NCBI RefSeq assembly: GCF_900637555.1 | Contig: NZ_LR134378.1 | Span: forward strand, 1,436,001 to 1,500,000 | Origin: Lautropia mirabilis | Lineage (GTDB): Bacteria; Pseudomonadota; Gammaproteobacteria; Burkholderiales; Burkholderiaceae_E | Direction of reading: 5' to 3' | DNA length: 64,000 bases | Shown: positions 27,101-35,079 of the stretch, in pieces | Position numbering within the stretch: the stretch's first letter is position 1 | Layout: the number at the start of each line of letters is the position of its first letter | The notes under the pieces: generated by a model | The model's input: the letters and a program-made list of their open reading frames with translations, nothing else | Told to the model about the DNA's origin: nothing | Database searches by the model: none | Made by a program: the position numbers and the translations under genes

Positions 27101-27653
27101 AGCGGGCCAGCCGCTGGCCGAGCACGACCTGGCGGCCTGGCTGATGTATCCGAAGGTGCTCAACACCTACTGGGATCATCAGCGGCGCTATGGCGACGTG
27201 GCGGCACTGCCCACGTCAGCCTTCTTCTACGGCCTGCGTGAACACGAGGAAATCTCGGTCGAGCTGGACCAGGGCAAGGCGCTGCTGATCAGCCTGCAGG
27301 GCACCACCGCGCCCGATGCCGAGGGCTATGTGCGGGTCTTCTTCGAGATCAACGGCCAGCCGCGCACCATCCGTGTACGCAAGGCCGATGCCGAGTCCAC
27401 CGCCGGTTCGCGTCCGCAGGCCGAGACCGGCAATCCGCTGCATGTGGGTGCTCCGATGCCGGGCATGGTGGTGACGGTGGCCGTCAAGCCGGGCCAGAAG
27501 GTCCGGACTGGTGATCCGCTTGTGTCCATCGAGGCCATGAAGATGGAGTCGCAGATCCGGGCCGAGCGTGACGGCACGGTGGCCTCCGTGCTGGTGGCGA
27601 CCGGGCAGACGGTGGCAGCGCATGATCTGCTGCTGGAGTACGCGGCCGACTGA
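24135..27653 (+). CDS. pyc: Pyruvate carboxylase
   Basis: A 1172-residue single-chain biotin enzyme that makes oxaloacetate from pyruvate, bicarbonate and ATP. Domains in order are biotin carboxylase (VLVANRSEIAIRV start, ASWGGGGRGMR ATP loop, FIEVNPRVQVEHTVTE), carboxyltransferase (DTTLRDAHQSLFATRMRT, later VLGIKDMAGVCRP), and biotin carrier domain with EAMKMES, where Lys1136 is the biotinylation site. Length is typical of the alpha-4 form. I chose the ATG at 24135 because AGAGGA lies upstream at a good distance; an ATG at 24114 is also in frame. It replenishes the TCA cycle and feeds gluconeogenesis, which fits fbp nearby. Confidence 0.96.
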   Translation: MGDNNVGQGRRIRSVLVANRSEIAIRVMRAATELGLRTIGIYSHEDRFALHRTKADESYLVGQGQKPLQAYLDIAEVIRVAKQAGADAIHPGYGFLSENPELPRACAAAGIAFIGPTAEVMTRLGNKVAAREAAVAAGVPVMPATDPLPDDIEKCLELAAAIGYPLMLKASWGGGGRGMRAIETPEDLRVQLPVARRESKAAFGNDEVYLEKLVRRAHHVEVQVLGDLHGNVVHLFERDCSVQRRNQKVVERAPAPYLTDEQRAGLCEAALKLARAVNYTHAGTVEFLMDADTGKFYFIEVNPRVQVEHTVTEEVTGIDIVKAQIRITEGARIGQREDRVDAEGRVLELGSGVPAQEEIRLYGHALQCRITTEDPENGFTPDYGRMTAYRSAAGFGVRLDGGTAFSGAVITPYYDSLLVKVTTWGASQQEAIRRMDRALREFRIRGLATNLQFVENVIKHPDFGAGRVTTRFIDNTPELFDFTARRDRATRLLQYLGDVIVNGQPDMKGRAAPDLSHVQVRMPTQPDANVPPPAGNKQRLEALGAEGFARWMREQPQLLVTDTTLRDAHQSLFATRMRTHDMLPAAPVYANRLSQLLSLECWGGATFDVAFRFLKEDPWERLRKLRAAMPNMLLQMLLRASNAVGYTNYADNVVRHFVQQAAAQGIDVFRVFDSLNWVENMRVAIDAVRETGAICEGTLCYTADIFDTSRPKYNLSYYVNLARQLEKAGCHVLGIKDMAGVCRPRAAAELVRVLRQEVGLPIHFHTHDTSGASVATVMAAVAAGVDAVDGALDSMSGLTSQPSLNTIVAMLAGDPRDPKLDPQALRELADYFEGVRRFYSPFESEIRSGTADVYHHEMPGGQYTNLREQARAIGLEHRWPEVSKAYAEVNRLFGDIVKVTPTSKVVGDMAIMMVANDLTAEDVADPAREVAFPESVVSLFRGELGFPPDGFPEALGRKVLKDTPPAPYRPGDRIPPADMDAMRAQAEKEAGQPLAEHDLAAWLMYPKVLNTYWDHQRRYGDVAALPTSAFFYGLREHEEISVELDQGKALLISLQGTTAPDAEGYVRVFFEINGQPRTIRVRKADAESTAGSRPQAETGNPLHVGAPMPGMVVTVAVKPGQKVRTGDPLVSIEAMKMESQIRAERDGTVASVLVATGQTVAAHDLLLEYAAD

Positions 27654-27665
27654 CCTGCACCGCCG

Positions 27666-27683
27666 GCCGCCTGCGCAGGCGGC
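27666..27683 (+). terminator. Palindrome after pyc
   Basis: The 18-base palindrome GCCGCCTGCGCAGGCGGC begins 12 bases after the pyc stop and can fold into a seven-base-pair hairpin with a GCGC loop. No T-run follows, so it may stop transcription weakly or protect the 3' end. Confidence 0.45.
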
Positions 27684-27871
27684 TGGCAGGGGAGTCCTCG
27701 TCGACGGGATGGGCCATGAGGGGCCATCAATGTCGGCGAGGGCCGTTCATGTTCTTTGCGCTCCCGGGGGTTGTCGCCTGTGGTGACGCCTTGGCCGTCC
27801 TGTTCCTTGTCCTGGGACAAGTGCAGGGAAGGGGCTTTTCAAGGCGGGCGCAGTGGCAGCGGGAATCACGG

Positions 27872-27877
27872 TAGAAT
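27872..27877 (+). promoter_or_regulatory. Candidate -10 element for hup
   Basis: TAGAAT matches the sigma-70 -10 consensus at five of six positions. No good -35 hexamer is visible at the usual distance, so the promoter call is tentative. Confidence 0.4.
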
Positions 27878-28026
27878 CCGCGCTTATTGCCGCTTGAAGC
27901 GGTGGCCCGGCAGCCTCTGCGCACCGGGTCGAGACAGTCGCGGCGGTGCGTCGCGCCGGGCCTGCGGGCCGCGTGCGCACCGCTTTGCAACTCGGACAAG
28001 GCATAGCCAACCAGTCAGAGGTATGA

Positions 28027-28308
28027 ATGAATAAAAGTGAACTGATCGATACGATCTCCAGCGAAGCCGACATCAGCAAGGCCGCCGCAGAACGGGCCCT
28101 CACCTCGGCCATGAACGCCATCATGAAGGCCGTTGCCGAGGGTGACCGCGTTACCCTGGTGGGCTTTGGCACCTTCCACGCCAGCAAGCGCGCCAGCCGT
28201 ACCGGCCTGAATCCGCGTACCGGCGAGAAGATCGAGATCGCCGCGGCCAACGTGCCCAAGTTCACCCCTGGCGCCGCCTTCAAGGACGCCGCCAACAAGG
28301 CGCAGTAA
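28027..28308 (+). CDS. hup: HU family DNA-binding protein
   Basis: A 93-residue nucleoid protein of normal HU length. It begins MNKSELIDTISSEADISKAAAERAL. The central GFGTFHASKRASRTGLNPRTG segment forms the beta-arm that inserts into the minor groove, including the conserved NP turn. It ends VPKFTPGAAFKDAANKAQ as HU does. IHF subunits are less likely because of the arm sequence and the ending. It is a monocistronic-looking gene preceded by a long structured leader and followed by hairpins. Confidence 0.94.
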   Translation: MNKSELIDTISSEADISKAAAERALTSAMNAIMKAVAEGDRVTLVGFGTFHASKRASRTGLNPRTGEKIEIAAANVPKFTPGAAFKDAANKAQ

Positions 28309-28345
28309 TCCGCCGGGGCCCTGGTCAGGGCCTTGCCCCGCACGA

Positions 28346-28384
28346 AGGGGCGCATCTCGGAGCCTCGTCAGGAGGCCCCTGTTT
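28346..28384 (+). terminator. Likely terminator after hup
   Basis: AGGGGC (28346-28351) pairs with GCCCCT (28375-28380), with an inner CCT-CGTC-AGG stem, followed by GTTTC. A second short hairpin, GGCCC/GGGCC, lies just before it near 28317-28332. The next gene is convergent. Confidence 0.5.
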
Positions 28385-28418
28385 CATGGGCGGCGCCCCA
28401 CGCCGCCGGGCGCATCGC

Positions 28419-29549
28419 TCAAAGGCCCCGCAGCTGGGCCAGCTGCTCCTGCAGGCTGATGATCTGGCCCTGCCAGTAGCGTACCGAGCCAAACCATGGG
28501 AAGGCTGCCGGAAAGGCCGGGTCTTCCCAGCGCTCGGCCAGCCACGCACTGTGGCGGATGATCCGCAACGTGCGCAACGGTTCCACCAGGGCCAGTTCCC
28601 GCCGCTCGAAGGGGCGGATCTGCTTGTAGCCGGCCAGCAGCTCATGCATGGCCTGTGAGGTGGCGTCATCCCCCGTCTCGGCGTCCTGCTGGCCGGCTGC
28701 ATCGGCAATCATCCACAGATCCTGGATGGCCGGGCCGCTGCGACAGTCGTCCAGATCCACAAAATGCGGGCCATGGGCCTCGGTCCACAGCAGGTTGCCC
28801 AGATGGCAGTCGCCATGCAGGCGGATACGCGTGAAGTCCGCCACGCCCGGGCTGGCCAATGTCGGATGCAGCCGCGCTTCCACGAGCGTGCAGCACTGGC
28901 GGGCCAGATCCTCCCACTGGTGACGCACTTCCGGCGGCAGCCACGCACATTCCGTCACCCGTTCTATCGATCTCCAGCCATCCAGTCCACAATCCAGTGG
29001 CGGGCGGTGCAGGAAGCCGTGGCGCGCGCCCACCTGGTGGATGCGGGCGATGAACTGCCCGATGCGCTCGCGCATGGCCGGCCCTTCGTGGATGTTGTCC
29101 AGCTCGGGCACGCGGCCGCCCTGACGGCGATAGACGGCGATGTAGAAGCCATGGCTTTCGAAGAGCGTGTCGGCCACGGCCGCATCGTCCTCGGGGTCTT
29201 CCTCTTCATCGAGCAGGTCGGGAGCCATCAGCGCGTCCCGGTGCAGCGGCGCTGCGAGTGGGATCTCGGCGGCCGCGATCTCGTGGGCGAAGCGGTGCTC
29301 CTCCAGCAGCTGGTCACGGTTCCAGCGTCCGGGGCGGTAGAACTTAGCCACGCGGCTGCCGCCATCTTCCAGTCCCACCAGATAGACGCGGTTCTCGAAG
29401 CTGTTGAGCGCCTGCAGGCGTCCGTCACAGCGCAGGCCGATCTCTTCCAGTGCCGCCAGCACGGTGTTGGGCCCCAGCTCCGCAAAGGGCTGGGGCGTGG
29501 CGTTTGCCGTGGATGGCATTGCAGGGGTGGGCTGTGTATTGCACATCAT
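28419..29549 (-). CDS. srkA: SrkA/YihE-like protein kinase
   Basis: A 376-residue protein of the choline-kinase-like fold. The catalytic loop is LHGDCHLGNLLW and the metal-binding motif follows as FVDLDDCRSGPAIQDLW; the ATP-lobe segment ENRVYLVGLEDG is near residues 50-62. This pattern and length match stress response kinase A (YihE/RdoA), a cytoplasmic Ser/Thr kinase linked to envelope and oxidative stress in enterobacteria. A Glu/Asp-rich insert (DEEEDPEDDA) lies near residue 115. In E. coli the gene precedes dsbA; here it lies downstream of the ccm cluster, another thiol/redox context. Confidence 0.85.
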   Translation of the reverse strand: MMCNTQPTPAMPSTANATPQPFAELGPNTVLAALEEIGLRCDGRLQALNSFENRVYLVGLEDGGSRVAKFYRPGRWNRDQLLEEHRFAHEIAAAEIPLAAPLHRDALMAPDLLDEEEDPEDDAAVADTLFESHGFYIAVYRRQGGRVPELDNIHEGPAMRERIGQFIARIHQVGARHGFLHRPPLDCGLDGWRSIERVTECAWLPPEVRHQWEDLARQCCTLVEARLHPTLASPGVADFTRIRLHGDCHLGNLLWTEAHGPHFVDLDDCRSGPAIQDLWMIADAAGQQDAETGDDATSQAMHELLAGYKQIRPFERRELALVEPLRTLRIIRHSAWLAERWEDPAFPAAFPWFGSVRYWQGQIISLQEQLAQLRGL

Positions 29550-29645
29550 GCTTCACCGACGGTTGGCCTCATCACCACAACGATACCCCAGTCGGCCGCT
29601 GGTGGCGAATTTGAGGGCCGTGCGCCTGCCTTGCTGCCAGTGTGC

Positions 29646-30329
29646 TCAGCTATCTGTCTTGCGGCTGCTCACGTGGGTGGGAGCGGCAGGCTCCTCGGCT
29701 GTCCGGGCCAGCAGGGCGTCCACCTGCTTCATGGCGTCCTCGGTGGACAGCGGTGGCGTCTCGTCGTCCTCCCCGTCGCTGCCGTCATCGTCCGTGTCGT
29801 CCGCATCGTCGAGTTCGTCTTCCTGCAGCTTGCGCTTGTGCGTCAGCCGCCAGATGACCGCACCGGCCACCGCCAGCAACACCAGCGGCCCCAGCCAGAG
29901 AATGCCGTTGCGCCAGGACCAGGTGGGCCGGTACAGCACGAACTCGCCATAGCGATCCACCAGGTAGCGCTTGACCTCGGCGTCGTCACGACCTTCCTGG
30001 ATCAGGCGCACCACCTCCATCCGCAGGTCCTTGGCCAGATCGGCATGGGAGTCCAGCAGGGTCTGGTTCTGGCACACCAGGCAGCGCAGCTCGGCCGCGA
30101 GCCCCCGAAACCGCGACGTGCGCATGATGGCTTCCGCCTGGGCATCGGCATGCGGCGCGCTGGACTGGGCCGCGTCCGGAGCCGCCGAGCCGGTAGCGCT
30201 GTCGTTGGTGGCATTGCCGGTTGCTGCCGGCACGGCCTGGACAGGCGTGACGGCCGCCACGGGCGCCACAGGGCCCACCATCAGCGCGGCCGCCAGCCCC
30301 AGGCAGGCAGCCCAGTACCGGGATGTCAT
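29646..30329 (-). CDS. ccmH: Cytochrome c maturation protein CcmH
   Basis: A 227-residue thioredoxin-pathway protein of the periplasmic face. The signature LRCLVCQNQ with its redox Cys pair is present, followed by DSHADLAKDLR and a C-terminal membrane anchor near WRNGILWLGPLVLLAVAG. CcmH reduces apocytochrome or passes it to CcmF. The start at 30329 gives a proper signal peptide (MTSRYWAACLGLAAAL). An in-frame ATG at 30443 with an AGGT upstream would add 38 residues without signal character. A low-complexity Ala/Ser/Thr segment (about 45 residues) follows the signal, and the acidic tail DDADDTDDD is unusual. Confidence 0.88.
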   Translation of the reverse strand: MTSRYWAACLGLAAALMVGPVAPVAAVTPVQAVPAATGNATNDSATGSAAPDAAQSSAPHADAQAEAIMRTSRFRGLAAELRCLVCQNQTLLDSHADLAKDLRMEVVRLIQEGRDDAEVKRYLVDRYGEFVLYRPTWSWRNGILWLGPLVLLAVAGAVIWRLTHKRKLQEDELDDADDTDDDGSDGEDDETPPLSTEDAMKQVDALLARTAEEPAAPTHVSSRKTDS

Positions 30330-30557
30330 CGGCCGCGCCGTCCGGCCGCGCGTTTCAGAAACGGACGCGCAGACAGAAACGGTGGAGCGGACTTCCCCCC
30401 CATGGGGGGCGGCGCGATCAGGGTGAGGAGGCAAAAGGTTCATGCGGTGACCTGTGGGCAGGTGTCATGCAAGTGGCCTCTGCAGGAAGGGCGCCAGGTG
30501 GGGTACGCCGTCATGGCCCTTCCTGTGTGCAGGGCACTGGGTTCGGGATGGGCAGGC

Positions 30558-31280
30558 TCAGGGCGCCGGATTCGGCCGAGGGCTGGTGTTGCCCGACGGC
30601 TGGCCGTTGCTTTCCAGTGCGGCGATGGCCGGCAGTAGCTGGTCCTGCAGCGTCTGGACGGAGAGAGCGCCCGTCAGCTTGTAACGGATCCGCCCTTCGG
30701 CATCGATCAGGAAGGTCTCGGGCACGCCATAGACGCCAAAGTCGATGGCCGTGCGGCCCTGGGCGTCCACGATGATCTCGTCGTAGGGGTTGCCATTGCG
30801 GGCCAGCCAGCGGCGGGCGTCGGCCGGCTGGTCCTTGTAGTTCATGCCCACGATCCGGATGCGGTGACTCTGGGCCAGTGCCACCATCTGCGGATGCTCC
30901 TGCAGGCAGGGCATGCACCACGAGGCCCAGACATTCAGCAGGTAGGGCTGGCCACGCAGCGCCTGGGAACTCACCAGATTGTCACTGGTCCCCTTGGCGT
31001 CGGCACCCGCACCGGCGTCGGCGCTGGCCTGGCCGGCCGACGTGTTGCCGTTATCCGGCGTCAGAGCACGCCGCCCGATGGAGGCGGGTGCGTCTGCCAG
31101 ACGTGGCAGGGCGTACTCGGGGGCGGCCTTGCCGATCAGCGGCGAGGGAATCTCGTTGGGGTTGCGGTTCAGCCCCAGCAGCAGAAAGACCGACAGCGCC
31201 AGGAAGAAGCCTGCCGGCAGCAGGTAGCGAAGGGAGAACAGACCGGATTTCTTCTTGGCCTTGGCGCGCTTCTTTTTCAT
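30558..31280 (-). CDS. ccmG: Thiol:disulfide interchange protein CcmG/DsbE
   Basis: A 240-residue membrane-anchored thioredoxin-like protein. After a Lys-rich start and one membrane helix (about residues 18-37) comes the family segment PSPLIGKAAPEYALP. The redox site is WASWCMPC with Cys122 and Cys125, and GVYGVPETFLID carries the cis-Pro region. CcmG supplies electrons to reduce apocytochrome c thiols. Residues ~62-106 are an Ala/Gly/Asp-rich insert between the first strand and the active site that most CcmG proteins lack. It lies 162 bases after ccmF. Confidence 0.92.
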   Translation of the reverse strand: MKKKRAKAKKKSGLFSLRYLLPAGFFLALSVFLLLGLNRNPNEIPSPLIGKAAPEYALPRLADAPASIGRRALTPDNGNTSAGQASADAGAGADAKGTSDNLVSSQALRGQPYLLNVWASWCMPCLQEHPQMVALAQSHRIRIVGMNYKDQPADARRWLARNGNPYDEIIVDAQGRTAIDFGVYGVPETFLIDAEGRIRYKLTGALSVQTLQDQLLPAIAALESNGQPSGNTSPRPNPAP

Positions 31281-31442
31281 CGTTCAGTGAAGGGATGCGG
31301 GAAGGGATGGGGGCATGATACGGCCTGCGGCTCGCACGGCAGAAACCACAGTAGAAACCGCAGCAGAAACCACCGCCGAGGCTGGAAAGGCGAGCGCCGG
31401 GCACGGTGCAACACCATGCCCGGCCTGTTGCCGGAGAGCGTT

Positions 31443-33470
31443 TCAGTCCTGTCGGCCGTGTGCCCGCCGGCGGCGGTAGCGCCGGTCAGCCATGGCGATG
31501 AAGCCGCCCAGTGCCATCAGCACGCAGCCTCCCCAGATCCAGTCCACGAAGGGCTTGATCCATACCAGCATCGTCCAGCGACCATCGGGCAGACGTTCGC
31601 CCAGGGCCACGTACACGTCACCGGTCAGCCGGGTCTCGATGGCGGCCTCGGTCTGCGTGGTACCCATGGCGCCGCTATAGGCGCGCTTTTCGGGCAGCAG
31701 CATGCTGTGGAAGTGCCCGTCGCGGCTGACTTCCACCTTGGCCTGCACGGCCTGATAGTTGGGGCCGGGCACCTCGCGCAGTTCCTGCAGGCGGAACTCA
31801 TAGCCGCCCAGCGACATGCTCTGGCCGGGCGCCAGTGCCTCGTCGGCCTCGGTCTCCAGGGTGTTCACGCCGGCCACGCCGATGATGAAGACGCCCACGC
31901 CGATATGTGCCACCAGCATGCCCCAGAAGGCAGCCGGCAGCGCGCGGGCACGCTCCATGGCAGAGCGCGACGCCGCAGCCTCGCCCGACGGCCACAGCCG
32001 TTCGCGCAGCAGCGCCAGTGCCGAGGCAATGGCCCAGATGCCGATGAACATGCCAATGGCAAAGAGCACGGCCCCGCCGACACCGACCCCGCCTTCAGCC
32101 GGGCTGGCCAGCCGCTCGGCCGAGAAGCGGCCGGAGGTGAGGGCCACCAGCACCGTGGTGACGATGGACACGCCCAGCGCCCAGCGCAGCCGGCGCAGCA
32201 GATCCGGCACCGGCGCGTTGCGCCAGCGAGCCACCGGGCCCACGCCCATCAGGAACACGGCCGGCGCCATCAGCGGCACGAACACGGCCTCGAAGTAGGG
32301 GGGGCCCACCGAGATCTTGCCCAGCTCCAGCGTGTCGAGCAGCAGCGGGTACATGGTGCCCAGGAAGACGGCGGCGCAGGCCACCACCAGCAGCAGGTTG
32401 TTGGCCAGCAGCATGCTCTCGCGCGAGCTGAACGAGAAGGTTGCCGGCGCATTGCCCTGTGCCAGCCGGGGGGCGCGCCAGGCGTACAGGAAGAGCGAGC
32501 CGCCGATGACCACCACCAGGAAGCTCAGGATGAATACGCCGCGTGCCGGGTCGGTGGCGAAGGCATGCACTGAGGTGATGACGCCCGAGCGCACGATGAA
32601 GGTGCCCACCAGGCTGAGGCTGAAGGCCGCGATGGCCAACAGCAGTGTCCAGTTGCGGAAGGTGCCGCGCAGTTCGGTGACGATCAGCGAGTGCATCAGC
32701 GCCGTGCCCACCAGCCAGGGCATGAAGGAGGCGTTCTCGACCGGATCCCAGAACCACCAGCCACCCCAGCCCAGCTCATAGTAGGCCCACCAGCTGCCCA
32801 GCGTGATGCCCAGGGTGAGGAAGCACCAGGCTGCCGTGGTCCAGGGGCGCGCCCAGCGGGTCCAGGCTGCATCCACCCGGCCGCCCAGCATGGCGGCAAT
32901 GGCAAAGGCGAAGGCCACCGAGAAGCCCACATAGCCCAGGTAGAGCAGGGGTGGGTGCAGCACCATGCCCGGATCCTGCAGCAGCGGGTTCAGGTCGCGG
33001 CCATCAGGCGGGGCCGGCAGGCTGCGCTCGAAGGGGTTGGAGGTGGTGAGCAGGAAGAGCAGGAACCCGACGGACACGAAGCCCTGCACGCCCAGCACCC
33101 GGCTGCGCACCAGCGTGCCCAGCGTGCGGCCAAAGCTGGCCACGGCCGCTGTCCACAGGCCCAGCATCAGCGCCCACAGCAGCATGGAACCCTCGTGCGA
33201 GCCCCAGGTGGCGGCAATGCGGTAGGGCAGCGGCAGCATGCGGTTGCTGTTGCTGGCCACGTTCTTCAGGCTGAAATCGAAATGCACGAAGGACCAGGCC
33301 AGACAGCCGAAGGCCACCACCATCATGGCCGCCTGCAGCAGCGTGGCGCGGTGGGCCACCTGCATCAGCCGCCCGTCCTGCCGGTGGGCGCCCCACAGAC
33401 CGCTGCAGAACTGCACGACCGCCAGTGCCAGTGCCAGCCACAGGGCGTAGTGTCCGATTTCAGCGATCAT
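31443..33470 (-). CDS. ccmF: Heme lyase subunit CcmF
   Basis: A 675-residue inner-membrane protein with about fifteen hydrophobic segments. The tryptophan-rich heme-handling motif WGGWWFWDPVENASFMPWL is present near residue 235, and the N-terminal block YALWLALALAV is typical. CcmF, with CcmH and CcmI, attaches heme to the CXXCH motif of apocytochrome c. Length is normal. It begins three bases after the ccmE stop, so the two are probably coupled. Confidence 0.95.
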   Translation of the reverse strand: MIAEIGHYALWLALALAVVQFCSGLWGAHRQDGRLMQVAHRATLLQAAMMVVAFGCLAWSFVHFDFSLKNVASNSNRMLPLPYRIAATWGSHEGSMLLWALMLGLWTAAVASFGRTLGTLVRSRVLGVQGFVSVGFLLFLLTTSNPFERSLPAPPDGRDLNPLLQDPGMVLHPPLLYLGYVGFSVAFAFAIAAMLGGRVDAAWTRWARPWTTAAWCFLTLGITLGSWWAYYELGWGGWWFWDPVENASFMPWLVGTALMHSLIVTELRGTFRNWTLLLAIAAFSLSLVGTFIVRSGVITSVHAFATDPARGVFILSFLVVVIGGSLFLYAWRAPRLAQGNAPATFSFSSRESMLLANNLLLVVACAAVFLGTMYPLLLDTLELGKISVGPPYFEAVFVPLMAPAVFLMGVGPVARWRNAPVPDLLRRLRWALGVSIVTTVLVALTSGRFSAERLASPAEGGVGVGGAVLFAIGMFIGIWAIASALALLRERLWPSGEAAASRSAMERARALPAAFWGMLVAHIGVGVFIIGVAGVNTLETEADEALAPGQSMSLGGYEFRLQELREVPGPNYQAVQAKVEVSRDGHFHSMLLPEKRAYSGAMGTTQTEAAIETRLTGDVYVALGERLPDGRWTMLVWIKPFVDWIWGGCVLMALGGFIAMADRRYRRRRAHGRQD

Positions 33471-33473
33471 GCT

Positions 33474-33923
33474 TCATTGTGCCTTCAGGGTATCGATGGA
33501 CGACGGGTGCCCCGCCTTGTGCAGTGCTTCAGCGGCCTCGGGCGGCATGTAGTTCTCGTCGTGCTTGGCCAGCACCTCGGAGGCAGTGAAATGCCCGGCA
33601 TCGTCCAGCCGGCCCTGGGCCACCACGCCCTTGCCCTCGCGGAACAGGTCGGGCAGCGTGCCCACATAGCTGACGGCGATCTGGTGTTCGCCATCGGTCA
33701 CGACGAACTCGACCCGCGTCCCGTCACGCTTCAGGCTGCCGGGCTCCACCAGCCCGCCGATGCGGAAGGCGCGACCACTGGGGGCTTCACCCTGGGACAC
33801 CTGGGTCGGCGTGTAGAAGAAGACGATGTTGCTGTTGAGCGCGTAGAGCAACAGGCCTGCGACCAGCACCAGGGCCGCCAGGCCCGAGGCGATCCAGGCA
33901 AAGCGCTTCTGGCGGGGCGTCAT
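33474..33923 (-). CDS. ccmE: Heme chaperone CcmE
   Basis: A 149-residue periplasmic heme carrier anchored by one N-terminal helix (about residues 8-28). The heme-binding His is His121 in LAKHDENYMPPE, with the conserved Tyr four residues later. The FFYTPTQV and FRIGGLVEPGS strands match the OB-fold of the family. CcmE takes heme from CcmC and hands it to CcmF. It overlaps ccmD by four bases. Confidence 0.95.
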   Translation of the reverse strand: MTPRQKRFAWIASGLAALVLVAGLLLYALNSNIVFFYTPTQVSQGEAPSGRAFRIGGLVEPGSLKRDGTRVEFVVTDGEHQIAVSYVGTLPDLFREGKGVVAQGRLDDAGHFTASEVLAKHDENYMPPEAAEALHKAGHPSSIDTLKAQ

Positions 33924-34045
33924 GAGTTGGCGTCTTCCATGCAGTGGCGCGCATGCCGGCGGCGTCCGGCCAGCAGCACAAGCTCCAACACCAGAGCCAG
34001 GGCGGACAGCCCATAGGCAATCAGGACGTAATGCCAGTGTGTCAT
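33920..34045 (-). CDS. ccmD: CcmD small membrane protein
   Basis: A 41-residue single-helix protein: MTHWHYVLIAYGLSALAL, then a short basic tail. Size, helix position and its place between ccmC and ccmE all match CcmD, which helps release holo-CcmE from CcmC. The open frame continues upstream to 34156, but the CcmD-like start is at 34045. It is preceded by 285 bases without a gene, unusual inside a ccm cluster. Confidence 0.85.
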   Translation of the reverse strand: MTHWHYVLIAYGLSALALVLELVLLAGRRRHARHCMEDANS

Positions 34046-34058
34046 GGAGAATAGATAG

Positions 34059-34088
34059 GGGTATCGTAGAGGAAGGATGACGATACCC
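34059..34088. repeat. Inverted repeat upstream of ccmD
   Basis: GGGTATCG (34059-34066) and CGATACCC (34081-34088) are perfect inverted repeats with a 14-base spacer, lying 14-43 bases before the ccmD start. It overlaps the position expected for a transcription start and could be an operator or a leader hairpin. Confidence 0.5.
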
Positions 34089-34106
34089 GTAGCGTGCTGG
34101 CCAGCG

Positions 34107-34120
34107 TTGATCGAGGTCAA
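34107..34120 (-). promoter_or_regulatory. FNR/ANR-like box upstream of ccmDEFGH
   Basis: On the minus strand this reads TTGACCTCGATCAA, one base away from the FNR-family consensus TTGAT-N4-ATCAA. A TATCGT -10-like hexamer lies at 34080-34085, which would put the box centre at about -41.5 from a start near 34072. That is the classical position for FNR activation and suggests oxygen control of the second half of the ccm cluster. Confidence 0.5.
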
Positions 34121-34330
34121 CGCGGCCGACATTCGGCGGACTGGCTGGCGGGCCATGGCGGATGATCGGATACGTTACGGGAAAATAGTCGTCAAATGGC
34201 GCCAGAAACCGGACTGATAATCATTGCGGGTCGTCGGCTCTGATGCCCACCTGTAGCCTTTCTGGCGCGTGGAAGTCTGAAGGTTTCGATGTCTGGATGG
34301 CTCGGCGCCCGGTGAGGGGGCCGGACACCG

Positions 34331-35071
34331 TCACGATTTTTCCGGATGCTCCTGCAGCTCATGCACCCACTGCGTGTGCGCCTCGCGCACCAGGATGATG
34401 CTGCGCGCCCGGTGCAGGACCACCGCCACGCTGTAGCACCAGGCCGCCAGCGACATCACCAGCATGGCCAGCAGCATCACCGTGGCCATCTTCGAGCCGC
34501 TGACCGGGTTGACGCTGGAGCCCTGGTGCAGGGTGTTCCAGAGATTGACCGAGAAATAGATGATGGGGACGTTGATGCTGCCCACCAGCACCAGAATGGA
34601 GCCGGCACGATCGGCGCGGTTGCGGTCCTCGATGGCGTTGGTCAGCGCCAGATAGCCGAAGTACAGGAACAGCAGGATCAGCGTCGAGGTCATCCGGGCG
34701 TCCCAGGCCCAGTAGGTGCCCCAGGTGGGCTTGCCCCACAGCGAGCCTGTCCACAGCGCGATGGCGGCCCACAGCGCCCCGGTGGGCGCCAGCGCGGCGA
34801 TCATCATCGCCGACATCCGGGTGCGGAAGCCCAGGTTCAGGATGGCGTAGATCGCCATCACCAGATAGATGAACATGGCCATCCAGGCCGCCGGCACGTG
34901 GATGAAGATGATCCGGTAGACCTCGCCCTGCTGGAAGTCGGTGGGGGCCTCCCAGAAGCCCAGCCACAGACCCACCAGGCACAGCAGGGCGGCACTCACG
35001 GCAAACCAGGGGATCAGCCGGCCGGCCAGGGCATAGAAGCGCTGCGGGGCTGCGTAGGCAAACAGGTTCAT
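34331..35071 (-). CDS. ccmC: Heme exporter/transfer protein CcmC
   Basis: A 246-residue protein with six membrane segments. The WWD-type motif is WGTYWAWDARMTSTLILLF and the periplasmic loop segment FIHVPAAWMAMFIYL is typical. CcmC loads heme on to CcmE with CcmD. I take the start at 35071 (MNLFAYAAPQRFYALAG). The frame is open to 35443, but that portion overlaps ccmB in another frame and is not family-like. It starts eight bases after the ccmB stop. Confidence 0.95.
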   Translation of the reverse strand: MNLFAYAAPQRFYALAGRLIPWFAVSAALLCLVGLWLGFWEAPTDFQQGEVYRIIFIHVPAAWMAMFIYLVMAIYAILNLGFRTRMSAMMIAALAPTGALWAAIALWTGSLWGKPTWGTYWAWDARMTSTLILLFLYFGYLALTNAIEDRNRADRAGSILVLVGSINVPIIYFSVNLWNTLHQGSSVNPVSGSKMATVMLLAMLVMSLAAWCYSVAVVLHRARSIILVREAHTQWVHELQEHPEKS

Positions 35072-35079
35072 GCGGGATA

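Larger units (their letters stand above)
27654..28026 (+). other. hup upstream region and structured leader
   Basis: About 370 bases without a gene. It holds the post-pyc palindrome, a TAGAAT -10-like hexamer at 27872-27877, the palindrome CCGCTTGAAGCGG at 27890-27902, and a strong hairpin with arms GCGGTGCG (27943-27950) and CGCACCGC (27976-27983). If transcription starts near 27884, the HU mRNA has a structured leader of about 140 bases. Confidence 0.5.

Noticed and set aside
23958-27179. Long minus-strand open frame under pyruvate carboxylase
   Set aside because: Complementary-strand shadow of pyc; composition is His/Arg/Gln-rich with no recognisable domain.
27890-27990. Possible tRNA or other structured RNA gene before hup
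   Set aside because: The hairpins do not form a cloverleaf and there is no T-loop consensus; an mRNA leader is the simpler reading.
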